A stretch of 64,000 nt of DNA from Erythroxylum novogranatense (lineage: Eukaryota; Streptophyta; Magnoliopsida; Malpighiales; Erythroxylaceae). The notes beneath the pieces are model-generated. The model had not been told where the DNA came from. It searched no databases and was given only the letters and a program-made list of their open reading frames with translations. Shown one piece after another: positions 11,172 through 22,309 of the stretch (position 1 is its first letter; the number at the start of each line of letters is the position of its first letter). The DNA lies in NCBI GenBank assembly GCA_029891385.1, contig CM057225.1:78641887-78705886 (forward strand), in the 5' to 3' direction. The position numbers and the translations under genes are program-made.

Positions 11172-11747
11172 CATTATTGCCGCCAAAGATATACTGAGTC
11201 ATGGCGTTAGGTGGAGACTTGGAGATGGCGCTTCTATTAAGGTTTTCAAGGATCCGTGGATTAATGATGCAAATAATTTTTTTATCACATCCCCTCCAAT
11301 TACATCTCTGGAGCACATGAAAGTGAATGAACTTTTTAATGAGTTGGGGTCGGGCTGGGATGTGCAACTGATTGATGGGTTGCTTACGCGATATGATGTT
11401 GAACGCATCTCAAGAGTACCTATTGCATTTACAAAACCTCCTGACCAACTGAGTTGGCATCATAGCAAGGACGGGCGGTACTCGGTTAAATCTGGCTACC
11501 AACTGGCGTGCAGACTAAGTACGGATGTCGATCACTTTATCGTTGGCAAACCTTGGAATAGGCTGTGGGGATTGGCTATCCCCCCAAAGTTAAAGATTTT
11601 ATATGGCGGTGTTTTAGGGGGTTTATTCCATGCAAGGCTCGTCTTCGACGCAAAGGCATCACGCTCCCCTCTGAATGCGATGTCTGTGGTATCGAAGAAG
11701 ACTTGACTCATGTACTTCTGGAATGCCCCAAAGTCAAAGATATCTGA
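11113..11747 (+). pseudogene. LINE C-terminal region with zf-RVT motif, double frameshift
   Basis: Around 11113-11560 the coding frame moves by one and then returns, so two compensating indels bracket this stretch ([55 protein letters not shown]). From 11565 the original frame resumes with PPKVKDFIWRCFRGFIPCKARL and the Cys/His cluster CDVCGIEEDLTHVLLECP. This is the zf-RVT motif of plant LINEs, probably used for nucleic-acid binding. A TGA at 11745-11747 ends this piece. Confidence 0.88.
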
Positions 11748-12494
11748 ACGCTGACGAATTTGCAAGTTTCATCTCAGGGGATCGATATTCTACTTGAGCA
11801 TTTCCTGGTTAACATGTCGGCCTCTCTGCTACCCGGAGTATTAACTCTTCTATGTAGCATTTGGTATCACCGAAATATTCGTATTTGGCAAGGTAAGTCA
11901 GTCCCTCCAAGAATGGTTGTTAGTTTTACTGATAATTTTCTTCAATCATGGCAGGAAGCACGAAAGTGCTTTGAGAGGGTTAACGTGCTAGAAGATAGGC
12001 CGCACATTAACTCTTCAAGTTGGCGACAACCACCGGAGGGTTTTCTTAAATGCAATGTTGACGCGACTATTTTCAAAGAGTAGAGAGCTTCAAGCTTTGG
12101 TGCAGTTTTGCGAGATTCTGGGGGTTCCTTTGTGGTTGAAATTTCAGGACACTATGCATCTCTATTAGATCCTGTTCTGGCATAACTTATTTCAATCTGA
12201 GAAGCTCTTTCGTGGTTGAAGGATAAACACATTGATCATGTCATAGTGGAATCGGATTGCCTTCAGGCGGTTCAAGCAATCACATCTTTTCTGTCTAATT
12301 CTTCGGAAATTGGAATGTTGGCTTTTGATTGTCATGCTCTTAAGCGACACTTCCCCTATCTGTCCTTCCAATGGACGCGTAGGATTGCCAATAAGGCGGC
12401 TCCTTCCTTAGCGAGGGTAGCCTTATTACATCAAAACCTCCATTTCTGGGATTATATTCCTCCTTGTTTAACTTCTATTTTATGTTATGAATAA
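11748..12494 (+). pseudogene. LINE C-terminal RNase H domain, broken
   Basis: After a variable linker the frame reads SSWRQPPEGFLKCNVDATIF (about 12018-12076), the first strand of a plant LINE RNase H with the catalytic Asp in CNVDA. After a TAG at 12081 come FGAVLRDSGGSFV, then two more stops near 12185-12202, and VESDCLQAVQAI with the ESD catalytic block (about 12247). The HFPYLSFQWTRRIANKAA block (about 12350) corresponds to the region before the last catalytic Asp, which is changed here (NKAA where N-x-x-A-D is usual). The domain would remove RNA from the hybrid. It is inactive as written. Confidence 0.85.
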
Positions 12495-12638
12495 TCTTTG
12501 TGTGTTGCTTCTGATAGGGAAAGGCTAGTAGGTTCTAGGTGTACTGGGTAAGCCTGTTGGCTTGGGATAGTTTTTTTAGCCTTTCTTTATCGGGCGTTTT
12601 TTTTATGAGTTATGTTTTATGATTTTCGTCAAAAAAAA
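12495..12638 (+). other. LINE 3' UTR and A-run
   Basis: A 3' UTR follows the RNase H stop and ends CGTCAAAAAAAAG, with the A-run marking the insertion end. No gene is present. Confidence 0.75.
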
Positions 12639-14766
12639 GTCTATAGGAGGAGCCACTTAGGCATATTTATTCTCTCTCCTCATCTTTTATAACCATTGAG
12701 CTTACGAGAGCAAGTAACTGACATGGTTTTATTGATATCCATCCCTAAAATATCCACAGTAAACGGTTAGTTTGAAGATATTACTTACACTTATTTTAGT
12801 AATTATTAAGAGAAAAAACTATAGGCATGTCGATTTGTTGCACCAATATCCAACATAAGATTTTGCTGCAACAATTGATTTACAAGGAGAGGACTTATAT
12901 GTTCCACTAAGAATTTTGCTAAATAAATTAATAAAATGTATAACTTCCTAATTTTATTAAAATCTATGTTCAAATCACCTTAGATATGCCTCCCTTAATT
13001 ACTTTTATGAATTCCTTTGAAAAGTTTGTTAAGGCTCATCGTAAGCCTGAAGTTAAATTATACCAAAGTCATTTCTAGGTTTTTAACAGGCCCGAGAAAA
13101 AGTAAAAAGAGGCTCCCCTAATGAATCGATAGAATGTAAATAAGTATTGTGTAAAGAAACATAAGATTCAATTATCTTATAAGCTTTTTGTAATTAAAAT
13201 ATCTTTTATTTTATCGTCAAGATTATTCTCATTTATGATATCATAAATATTTCTAAATTAGATGCATTTGGTACATAATCGTACTCACTTAAATTACTAA
13301 CATTTTATGAATATAAATCTTATCACTTAAATTTCATTAGGTTGTTCAAAACTACTTTTAGCTAATTCCTCAAGATTCTCGTCAACTCTTTTAACAAATT
13401 TATCAATAGCTCCTTTTTGGGATTTTGTTAATTATTCTACTTATTTCTTTTATTCATTTTCACTTTCAGACTAATACTTTTGGGCAATATCATATGAAAA
13501 AATTAGAACACAATTAGACCAGAAAAAACAAAAGTAGATGTATGGAATTGGAAGAAGCAGTTAGGTATAACAGAAGAGCAATAACTTGACCATATAGTAC
13601 ACAGACATATCAATGGTATTATATATCTACGATAGAGAAAAAACAAAGATAAAAATTTAATACCCTACATTAAAATGAGAAAATAAAGGGCAAAATTTTA
13701 TGATAAAATATATCATATGTAGAGTCTATTTTCGATTTTCAAGTAATTCTAAATCATTAAAACTAATAATGATCCATTTTTACGGAAGAGAACTTAGATT
13801 AATAGTAGCATTCATATTATAGAAACAATGAAATTATATTTCTTTAATAATCTACAAAATTAAATTTGTACATATAAAGTCAGTTGAACCCATAAATTAG
13901 AAAATGCTAGCTAATTATGACTTAATAAATAAAAGAGATAAATTATAATTGAAGAAGGAAATAATGAATAAAAATATTAATTATGATAACTGTGAAATGA
14001 AAGAGAGCTAAATCATCTGGACAAATTTCAAGTCAAATTAACATTATAACCATAAGTGTAATTGATAAATATTATCCATAATTAAAGTGACAAATTTCAA
14101 TTTATGCAATTGGAGAAGGAAATGAAAAGAAATAAGTTATAACCAATATATAATCCGAGTTTCAATTTAAAATAAAATTCTACCCAGATTGCAAAAGCTA
14201 TCATACTCGTAATAAAATTTTCATTTTTTTACCCAGCCTCTATACATAAAAAAGCTAGTAAGTCAATTGAAATTTCAAAGTAAAAAATAAAAAATTAACA
14301 CTGCAGAGAGTGAATGAGATAAGTTTCTTACATAGATGGAAATAGTTTTGATGGAGGCAAGTTAAAGGCTAAAGTTTTAAATTTAAGGCCTTCTTTTACC
14401 TGATTTCAATTAGAAAAATGTGAATGCCGACATCTAATAAGAACAATTTCATTTCGAAACGTCCACTTCCATCCCTATTTCAGCTCACGAAAAGAAGTCT
14501 CACATGTATGCTGACGGATCAAGCTACCTAAATAAATTCATTTAAATGGTTAAATAAATACAGCTCTTTCCCTACTTGCTTTTTGACTCAAGTGAAAGGG
14601 TTTTATCATTTATGTTAAAAAAAATAGCTTGCAACTAGTAGGTCCCCACAAATGTGAGTCCTGGATGAGGACCTTCTTGTCTTTTCTCAAATTAACCCTG
14701 AACTATATCACCTCTATAATTTTCTCACAGGCCTAATTTAGTTCATAAACCTAAAAGGTTTTAACT
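12639..14766. other. AT-rich intergenic DNA, nothing recognised
   Basis: About 2.1 kb of AT-rich sequence. No reading frame, RNA gene or repeat structure that I can support is present. Confidence 0.6.
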
Positions 14767-14994
14767 CCTTTGTTTGGATGCTTAATTACACAAGGGAAAG
14801 GAAAGGAAAGGAAATCTTGTATTTCCCTCCCTTTCCCACCAAAGGAAAATTGCAAGATAAGAATAAAAATGGCTCAAATTTTCCTTCTATTCTTCTTAAT
14901 TCTCTCTCTTATTTTTGTCCAAATAATGGAAAGGAAAAGAAATACAATTTCTTTTACTTTCTCTTCTCTTGGTTTCTCTCCATCGAAACAAAGG
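14767..14994. mobile_element. MITE-like unit with 14 bp terminal inverted repeats
   Basis: CCTTTGTTTGGATG (14767-14780) pairs with CATCGAAACAAAGG (14981-14994) with a single mismatch, bounding 228 bp. The interior is strongly strand-asymmetric, with GGAAA repeats near the left end and TTTCTTTTCC blocks later, so parts of it could pair. No coding capacity is credible. A target duplication is not evident, so the class (Harbinger- or hAT-like) is open. Confidence 0.45.
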
Positions 14995-16086
14995 CTTAGG
15001 CTGAGCTAAAATTTTTCCATATGAAAAGACACAATGAGACATAGACACTTATTTCATCAAGTCTAAAGAAAAATTGTTTTTAGAAGGAAACATGTACTTA
15101 ATCTTTATGTAAGAAGATACGGAAAATTTTCATATCATACCTAATATTTTCTATGTAGTTTATGTTTCGAGGTCCCCTATCGACTTAAGATGATTGATTT
15201 AGAACCCTACTTTGTTTATCTCTTACTATTCTTAACAATTTAGCACCACTAGAAGCTAAAGGATTTTGATTCATTGCTGCACTATTACGATTTGACACCT
15301 TAATATATATGAAAAGACTGAGGCAGAGACATATCGAGAAATGCAAATATTTTCTTCAAAATGAAAAAAATGGCAAACTTCAGCCTATCTTACTAATTTG
15401 GTTTAAATGGAAAATGAACTTTTGTATAAAGACAGTATGAAGGTACTTTACTTATAAACAGTTCATATCCTTTGAAAGGAAAGATTCAAATTATGACACC
15501 TTTCCACTCTCCAAACACATCGTTTCAATTTTGTCATTTAAAATTGTCCCCCTCCTAAACTTTTGTAATAAATAACGAAACAACTAATGCTACGTTGTTA
15601 GGTGCTAAGGTTAAGAGCAGTATTAAAGGTATCATACCATACTGGCTGGAAGACAGTACCGTAAATATTAATTTCGTACCAAAATTTGGTATCGATTAAT
15701 ACTAGCTTTTTTAGTTGGTACATGTATCTGAGATATCGGCCAATACACTAGACTAAAATGTAACTTTTAATAGTTTGACTTGAAAAAACATAAATGCTAA
15801 AGCACCGGTCACCACCTCTCCTTCAACTTTGTCTTCTTTCTCTCCTATCCTAGCTTCTAGCTTTTACTCTCTACTGCCCCTCTCCACTCCCAGCTCTTAA
15901 CTTCTAACTTCACCATATCTCTTCTATCTTCCCTTCGCTCTCTGCATGCCTGATTTGTCATCCCTACTCGCCACTGCTATTGTTGTACAAGTTTGACAAG
16001 TCATCAACTCTCCAAAACTTCAAGTTATGTGAAATTTGACTAAATGAATCTTAGCATAAGCAGTCTATAAAACTTAGTATTATAGA
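14995..16086. other. AT-rich intergenic DNA, nothing recognised
   Basis: No gene is supported. A pyrimidine-rich patch at 15810-15950 is low-complexity. The last five bases (ATAGA, 16082-16086) would be the left target duplication of element E. Confidence 0.5.
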
Positions 16087-17754
16087 TGTTGGAAATCAAC
16101 CCTCATCGAATCACGGGTGTAGCATAAAAGTTTTTTTCATGATTTTTGATTGAATCCCATAATTGATTACATTGAATAATTAAATCGAATTATAAAATAA
16201 AAAATTGTATCTGAATTGATTTTCTTGTTGAAATCCTTTTGAAAGTTTTTCAATTTGTCAATCACGAATTGTTCACATTTTAGTCTCTAGCAATATCCAC
16301 AGAGTAATTTTTAACTATTAAGAAGAAAAATAGGAGTATTAGATCCTTATGCTAATTCCCTATTTATAGGAAAAATATAAGGGTTTTTTAATTTTATTAA
16401 AATTAAATACCTCAATTATAATTAAAGTCAAACCTTAATTATAATTAATTGAATTTTAATAAAATCAAATATCTCATATTTGATCCTTAAGTTTCTCAAA
16501 CTTTATAATTAAATCAATTTCTATTAAACTAAATACATCAATTATAATTAAAGAATAACTTTAATTATAAGTAATTTAATTTTAATAAATCAAACATATT
16601 ATATTTGATCCCCAAAGTTTCTCAAATTTTATAATTAAGTCCAATTTATTGAAAATAAAATTTCTCTTTTAAATTGCTCTATATGTACCTCTTAGATTCC
16701 TAATATATTGGCAATTATTATAGATTTTAATTCTAATTCATAATTAGAATTAGATAAATTAAAATTGTTTTAATTTATCTTTATTTATCAATTAAACAAT
16801 TTATAATCATAGACCAAGATTAACGTTTAGCAACTTATCATGATCACCTAAATATCAAGACTGTCAAAGTGGTTTGATTTAACTTGTCCATGCATAGTTA
16901 TGATGTATAATTTAATCTTTTCGTTAACCAATGTTCCAATTGGACAAAGTATTGATATAGAGTTTACTCTTTTGTATCTATTTATATTTATTCTTGCTAA
17001 TTAGTAATTGATTGATAATTGATATTTGAAATGATCAATCGATATTTAAAACATCATTTCAAATATCAATTCACTTTGGCTAGAGAATTTTATAAATCAC
17101 TACTAATTAAAACAAAAGAACATTCTCTCTAATTACTTTAGAATGACAAATCCTTTATTAACTTAGTCAACCATCTCTATATAGTTCATATTACATCCAA
17201 GTACTACTAACAACTCATAAGTAGCATCAAAACTTAGTAATTTTTATATGAGATAGCTTAGTAATCTCAAGTCTAAGGATCAATTATACAACCATCATTA
17301 TGAGAAAATCTCAAACACTAAGTAATATTTCATTTGGAATCCTCATAGTTGGATTAATTCAATGAACTTATTCTCTAATAAGCACCTATAAATTAGTTTA
17401 AGTATCTTTATACTTTAATTTATAAGATCAATTTCTTTCTTCATAAGAAAGAAACATAATATATAATAGTTTAGAAACATAATATGTAATAGTTTTACGT
17501 TTAATAAGTATCCTATCTTGATGAAACTATAACTAGAAACATTTAGGAATAATACATAAATTTAAATTCAATTTAATAATTATGATCTCATCATAATTTC
17601 AATTACAGTTTAATTATTATAGGGATTTCACCTTAGTATTAAAACATCAAATGTAATTAACTTAATACATAAAGATAAAGAATGCCTTTTATTAATTGAA
17701 TAATAATGTCGTGCATCAAATTACTAGTATTAGTTGCAAGGGCATAAACTAACA
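16087..17754 (-). repeat. Element E 3' LTR (about 1.67 kb)
   Basis: It starts TGTTGG and ends TAACA, and directly abuts the minus-strand polypurine tract at 17755. It is very AT-rich. Its end, internal border and downstream sequence align with those of element A, but the LTR body is different. Confidence 0.82.
16396..16649. repeat. Tandem duplication of ~127 bp in the element E LTR
   Basis: Two diverged copies (16396-16522 and 16523-16649) share AATACxTCAATTATAATTAA, TTTAATTTTAATAAA, ATATTTGATCC and AGTTTCTCAAA in the same order. Confidence 0.75.
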
Positions 17755-17767
17755 ATCTTCCACTTGC
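17755..17767 (-). other. Element E polypurine tract
   Basis: The minus strand reads CAAGTGGAAGAT against the LTR, nearly the same as element A's tract. Confidence 0.75.
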
Positions 17768-18375
17768 ACTAAAATCAATCGCCTATGTATATAATACTAT
17801 ATCCATCCATACGTCGATCATGTATCTTATGAGACAATGACTTAGTGAAAGGAACTGCAAGTTTATCTTCAGTGGGAACTCGCTTCAATGTTTTGTCTTT
17901 TTGTTCCATTATCTTCATGATTAATTGAAACTTTCTAATACATGTTTGGACCATTGATGAGACCTTGGTTCCTTTGTATGTTCAATAACACCATTATTAT
18001 GATAACACAATATTATAAGCTCAACAATGCTAGGAATAACTATAATTTTAGTGATGAACTTCTTAATCTAATTCACTTCCTTTGTCACCTTTGACACTAA
18101 AATGTAATATACCTTGTTCATTAAATATGCAATTATTAGTTGTTTAGAACTCATCCAACTTACCACACCACCATTTAGAGTAAAGATGTACCCTAGCTAT
18201 AATCTAATATCATCGAGATCTAATTGGAAACTAGCATCTGAATACCCTTGAACTTTTAATTAAGCTCCTTTATAAACTAGGAAAATATCTTTAGTTCTTT
18301 TTAAGTACTTTAGGATGTTTTTCATAGCTATATGGTGACACTCATCTGGATTAGCTTGTACTCAAAGAATAAGAG
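17768..18375 (-). pseudogene. Copia RNase H and RT-linker remnant (element E)
   Basis: No long frame survives, but the nucleotide sequence aligns along its length with element A from about 106 to 700. Shared blocks include AAATCAATCGCC, GATGAGACCTTGGTTCCTTTG, AGTGATGAACTTCTT and the region where A has a decayed RT-to-RNase H linker. Translation would be broken by many stops. Element E is clearly more decayed than A. Confidence 0.7.
18371..18375. repeat. Target-site duplication of element F, left copy (AAGAG)
   Basis: AAGAG directly precedes TGTAGC of F and recurs at 30743-30747 directly after its GTTACA end. Confidence 0.95.
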
Positions 18376-18735
18376 TGTAGCACCCCCTTACCATAGGAGA
18401 TGTACCGGAACGCCCGTAGGTCATTTCGATACACACCCTACGATAAGGGTGCGCTACGAACAAACTACCAACTCCACATGGCATCAATGTATTATAAAGC
18501 AGTAGTATGGAATTCACTAATTTTTTTAAGACATAACTTTCTCATTTCATATCCTTAAAGCAGTAATTTATACAACTGAAAGTGTCTGTACATGTCTCCA
18601 AAAGAAAACAAATGAAAGCTAACTAGGTCATCCCTCCAAAAGTGCCGGTGGCCGACACATGTGCCATGACTTCTCTTGCCAACTCAATCTACACGGCGGA
18701 AAAGTCTATCCGAGCTATGAGTCAACCGTCTCGGT

Positions 18736-19344
18736 CTGAAAAAATAATTTGCAATTTTGGGTGAGTTTGCGAACTCAGTGAGGAACCATCATCGATGGTT
18801 CACCCAATTCATGCATATACACAGAGTCACATAATTATTTCACCAAATCACATTCAATAATACCACAGAATTATCATATCAGTCAATGGAACCAATTTAA
18901 ATGCATATGAAATGTATATGAGACGCTTTTCCAGTTTATTACATTGTTGTGATCGGCGCTGGCTTGTCCCATTAAGGGCGCATTACTCGGTGAGCCATAG
19001 GCTCTGTATCACTGTGGGCTCGAGGCCCAATCACGTTGAGCTATAAGCTCTCGTTGGCTGCTCTGGTCACAACTGCCAATTACTGATCATGCCGTTATGC
19101 ATGAAATGCATATGTCCAATATATCCAAATCAATAGCGTATCAGATCCAAATTCATATAAGACACTCATAGGCAATCCCATGAAATTCATACATAACACT
19201 TCTATATCACAGTTCAGATATTTCAGACACCTATGGTCCGAAATCAAGCAAATCAAACACATATAAATCCTCCATTATCCCCCACATGGCATAGTTGCAA
19301 AATAGTAAACACATAAAGGTTGAGGAACCAACTAGGTTACTCAC
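18736..19344 (-). other. Candidate leader intron in the F 3' LTR (609 bp)
   Basis: On the minus strand the donor reads TTAG|GTGAGTAACC and the acceptor reads TTATTTTTTCAG|ACCGAG. Both fit plant GT-AG consensus closely. Matching sites at matching places occur in the LTRs of G, H, I, J, K and L. The intron is inferred, not observed. Confidence 0.6.
18992..19050. repeat. Three regularly spaced small stem-loops in the F LTR
   Basis: GAGCC-ATA-GGCTC (18992-19004), GGGCT-CGA-GGCCC (19016-19028) and GAGCT-ATA-AGCTC (19038-19050) follow each other at 22-24 bp, each with a 5 bp stem and 3-base loop. The set is repeated in the other LTR from 27520. It sits inside the candidate intron. Confidence 0.7.
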
Positions 19345-19834
19345 CTAATAACTTCCGCGCTAATGCCGGAAGTCTCCATAACGTCTGTGGAACGGCGGTC
19401 CAACTGAGCCTCTATAGCAATTGAAATAAATTCACATTACCAACTGTATAATTAAAACGATCAAATAATGCACATGGAATCCTTAAAACGTGTATAATGC
19501 ATGTTCATGGCATTCCCGGCCCTAATCTAAATTTTCCCATCACAAAAATCCGTCTAAAAATTAGAAAATTATAGGCGCTGACGGTGCGCAATTCGGACCT
19601 CTATAGGTCCCCAATTAAATAAAATAGTGTTTACCGAACAATTATTCGGGGCCACGTCAATTTCCCGTCCAAAAATTCCCAAATTCTCACCAAATGAAAT
19701 TAAATATTCTACGAATCCGATGCCTCAAGAATCAGGTCAATCGGACGTCGGACGGAAAAGAAATTGACAAAAGAACGATCGGATCACTTAATGCCAAATA
19801 ATAATCAACTATAATAATATATATATATATATCT

Positions 19835-19970
19835 ATGCACCGCCTCGCAGGGGCGAGACGTCGCCCTTGCGAGGCTGTCTCATCTCGCCTCATGTCGCGA
19901 GGCGGCGTCGCCCTCGCGACCGGGTTAATTCTCTCTCGCCTCGCGAGGCGAGGCGTCGCCCTCGCGATCC
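19835..19970. repeat. GC-rich CTCGCGAGG palindrome array in the F 3' LTR
   Basis: Repeated GCGAGGCG and CCTCGCGAGG units with CGTCGCCC spacers. The partner LTR has only a reduced version (28352-28392), roughly 100 bp shorter, which accounts for most of the length difference between the two LTRs. Confidence 0.85.
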
Positions 19971-21785
19971 GTGAGTTTCCCTACTTCTTGCCCTTTTCCA
20001 GATTTCAATCCCAATCTCCAACTACTCTAATTCTTAGCACACAAATCAGAAAAATACACACTATACCTCATTGGAAAGCTTATGAAAAGCTCTACAACTC
20101 TCAAGAAGACCATAAAATCAATTCAACCTCTAAGGGTGTCAAAATCCCATCAAGGTACTGCTTACTCAAAACTCATAGATATAGGACAGTAACTCACAAA
20201 TGCGAGGACTCACTGATTAGTCAGCTAAAAATTACCACATAAATATTCTCAATCAGTTCACAATGTCCTCTACAACTTTCATGAACAACCCAAAATCAAA
20301 TTCCATTTCTAAACAAGTCAATTAATTCACTCAATGATACTGTCCCTGAAACCATGCAATTTGAGCAGTAACTTTATAACCAACATAACTCCCTGTAGAC
20401 AAGTCATTAAAATCAGAGCTTTATATCCCTGAAAAGATAAAATCCCAAACTTCAATTCTTCCTGAAATAACCAAACTCCAATTCAGCCTCTAACATTTTC
20501 AAATCTGTCATGCAAGTTTCTGACCTAAACAACACTTAACATCACAATGTAGATCCAGATTTTGAAATTCCATATTTCCCACATCTGACCTCCAAAATTA
20601 GAAGCCATATACCATTTTCAAGATCAATCTGATATCTAAAACTCTTCAGTACAATGAAAACCCCAAATCAAATCACAAAATTCCTAAAATTCCTCCAAAC
20701 CCGATAGTGCACTAAATGTGCCAATCCAGCTAGGTTTCAGCCAATGCATAAAAACAGTCATCAGTAATCAGGTCATATCTCCTAACATACAACTCGAAAA
20801 TTGCAAAATCAGTGGCAATGGAAAGCTAATTTAATAGGCTACAACTTTCATTAAGACCATTTTCCTAACTCCAAACCAATTAATTGAGAAAATCAGAAAA
20901 ATTCATTGAACACATTTGCGGATACTGTTCACAGCCAACAAAACAGAAACTTTCCATGCCAATTTTCGACCTTCTCACATTATAATTTAATAACACCTAT
21001 TTCACACTAAAATGAAGCCAACATTTCAAAGTTTAAGTGGCCATAAACCTCACCTCATTTGAATTCCTACATAATTAGTTATGATCAAAACATTCCAATA
21101 TGTTAAAAACTCAATTTCCAGATTTCATCAACAACTTAACTTCTATCACCTCTAACATCACTAACACATCCCTAAGCATCCATTTCTACTTCTAATTCAA
21201 CCACAACCTCATCACAAAAAAAAAACTCTTCTATAATAACACAAAAGTGGCAGCACACATATATACAATTCCCATACTTTATTTCCATGAATTAGACATT
21301 ATAAACATCATTTATAACCTCACTTATCACCTATTTAAACTACCATAACCAATTCCCTTTCACAAACATGCATTAAATTCATTCTAACCTACTACTTCCA
21401 TAATCAAATAAAAGCTCAAAGGATGCTTCTAAATGCTTCTAACTACCAAAAGAAGGAAAGCAAACACAATCTTACCTTAAACAAGTTCAAGCTCTTCAAT
21501 TCTCCAACACTTCAAATCTAACTTCACTTCTCTACTTCTCACCATCACCAACGACCACAACTCACCCCCACACTAATCAACACTAGGCTTAAGCTTGCTT
21601 TGTGTGTGAAGAGAAGTAAACAAGTAGCAAGGAAAGACTCTTGTAAAGTGGATGAAAACAAAACAATCGAAGGAGGAAGGAACACACCAAGATGATGCAC
21701 TTTCGGATGGAGAAAAGAAGATGACTTTTCAAGCTTTCCACAATGAATTTTTAAGTAGAACAATGGAGAAAAGTCGATGGTGGGG

Positions 21786-21798
21786 TATATATATAAAA
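21786..21798 (-). promoter_or_regulatory. Putative TATA box of the F 3' LTR
   Basis: The minus strand reads TTTTATATATATA, followed downstream by a purine/pyrimidine-biased leader. The identical element occurs in the 5' LTR at 30210-30222, where it would drive element transcription leftwards. Confidence 0.5.
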
Positions 21799-22309
21799 CA
21801 AAATCATTAAATAGGATGCCACTTGGCTTTTTAAAATGGAAAAAGACAAATTTCAAGTTAATTAACTTACTTTAATCCTAATCTCTTCTTAATCTCACTT
21901 AAACACTAATCATGACTCTAAAATAATTCTTAACATTAATTATCCACTAATCTTATGCCATTAGTCAATCCTGTTCAAGACAAAAATTTCACCCAGTCGG
22001 TCAGTTGGAATTTTCCGATTAAGCAACAACTCAAAAAAATTCCGGAAAATTCTATAAATCCTTAAAATGTAAAACGCTTTATGGCGAACTCCAAATAATT
22101 TTTCAAAAGCCATTGTCCCATAAATTTAACAAAAGAACACAATTTAAAACCTAAGCCGGGAATATCATGAATGCATGTTTACTCTGTGTATGTGCAACCA
22201 AATCCATAATCATAGAAGCTATATGCTGTGTGTTCATGCCGAGACCTAATGCAATACTTCTAACCCATCCCAATTTACCAAAATAACCCTTCCTATGGGA
22301 GTTGGGATG

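Larger units (their letters stand above)
8725..12638 (+). mobile_element. L1-type LINE, 5' truncated, with 3' A-run
   Basis: One plus-strand frame (with a short excursion) carries, in order, the C-terminal part of an APE-like endonuclease, a non-LTR reverse transcriptase, a zf-RVT cysteine motif and a C-terminal RNase H. A 3' UTR follows and ends in a run of eight A (about 12630-12638). No ORF1 is present and the N-terminal half of the endonuclease is missing, the usual outcome of incomplete target-primed reverse transcription. The exact 5' edge and target duplication are not clear. Confidence 0.9.
16087..18375 (-). mobile_element. Element E: second Ty1/copia retrotransposon, left part only
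   Basis: A complete 3' LTR is followed by a polypurine tract and degenerate copia RNase H sequence in the same orientation as element A. At 18376 it is broken by Gypsy element F. Eight bases of E reappear after F (30748-30755) before Gypsy LTR G starts. The rest of E must lie beyond the right end of the window. Confidence 0.85.

Noticed and set aside
8725..12494. A cellular reverse transcriptase or RNase H gene
   Set aside because: The order endonuclease, RT, zf-RVT and RNase H, with a 3' A-run and many stops, is a LINE.
14770..15009. 79-residue frame with a hydrophobic stretch, like a secreted peptide
   Set aside because: It overlaps the MITE-like unit and its residues follow the GGAAA/TTTCC low-complexity composition.
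19835..20242. 135-residue open frame on the plus strand
   Set aside because: It runs through the GC-rich palindrome array of an LTR, is not kept in the partner LTR, and shows no domain.
21545..21856. 103-residue minus-strand frame, also present at 29969-30280
   Set aside because: It is duplicated only because both LTRs of F carry it. It spans the TATA region and has no family match that I know.
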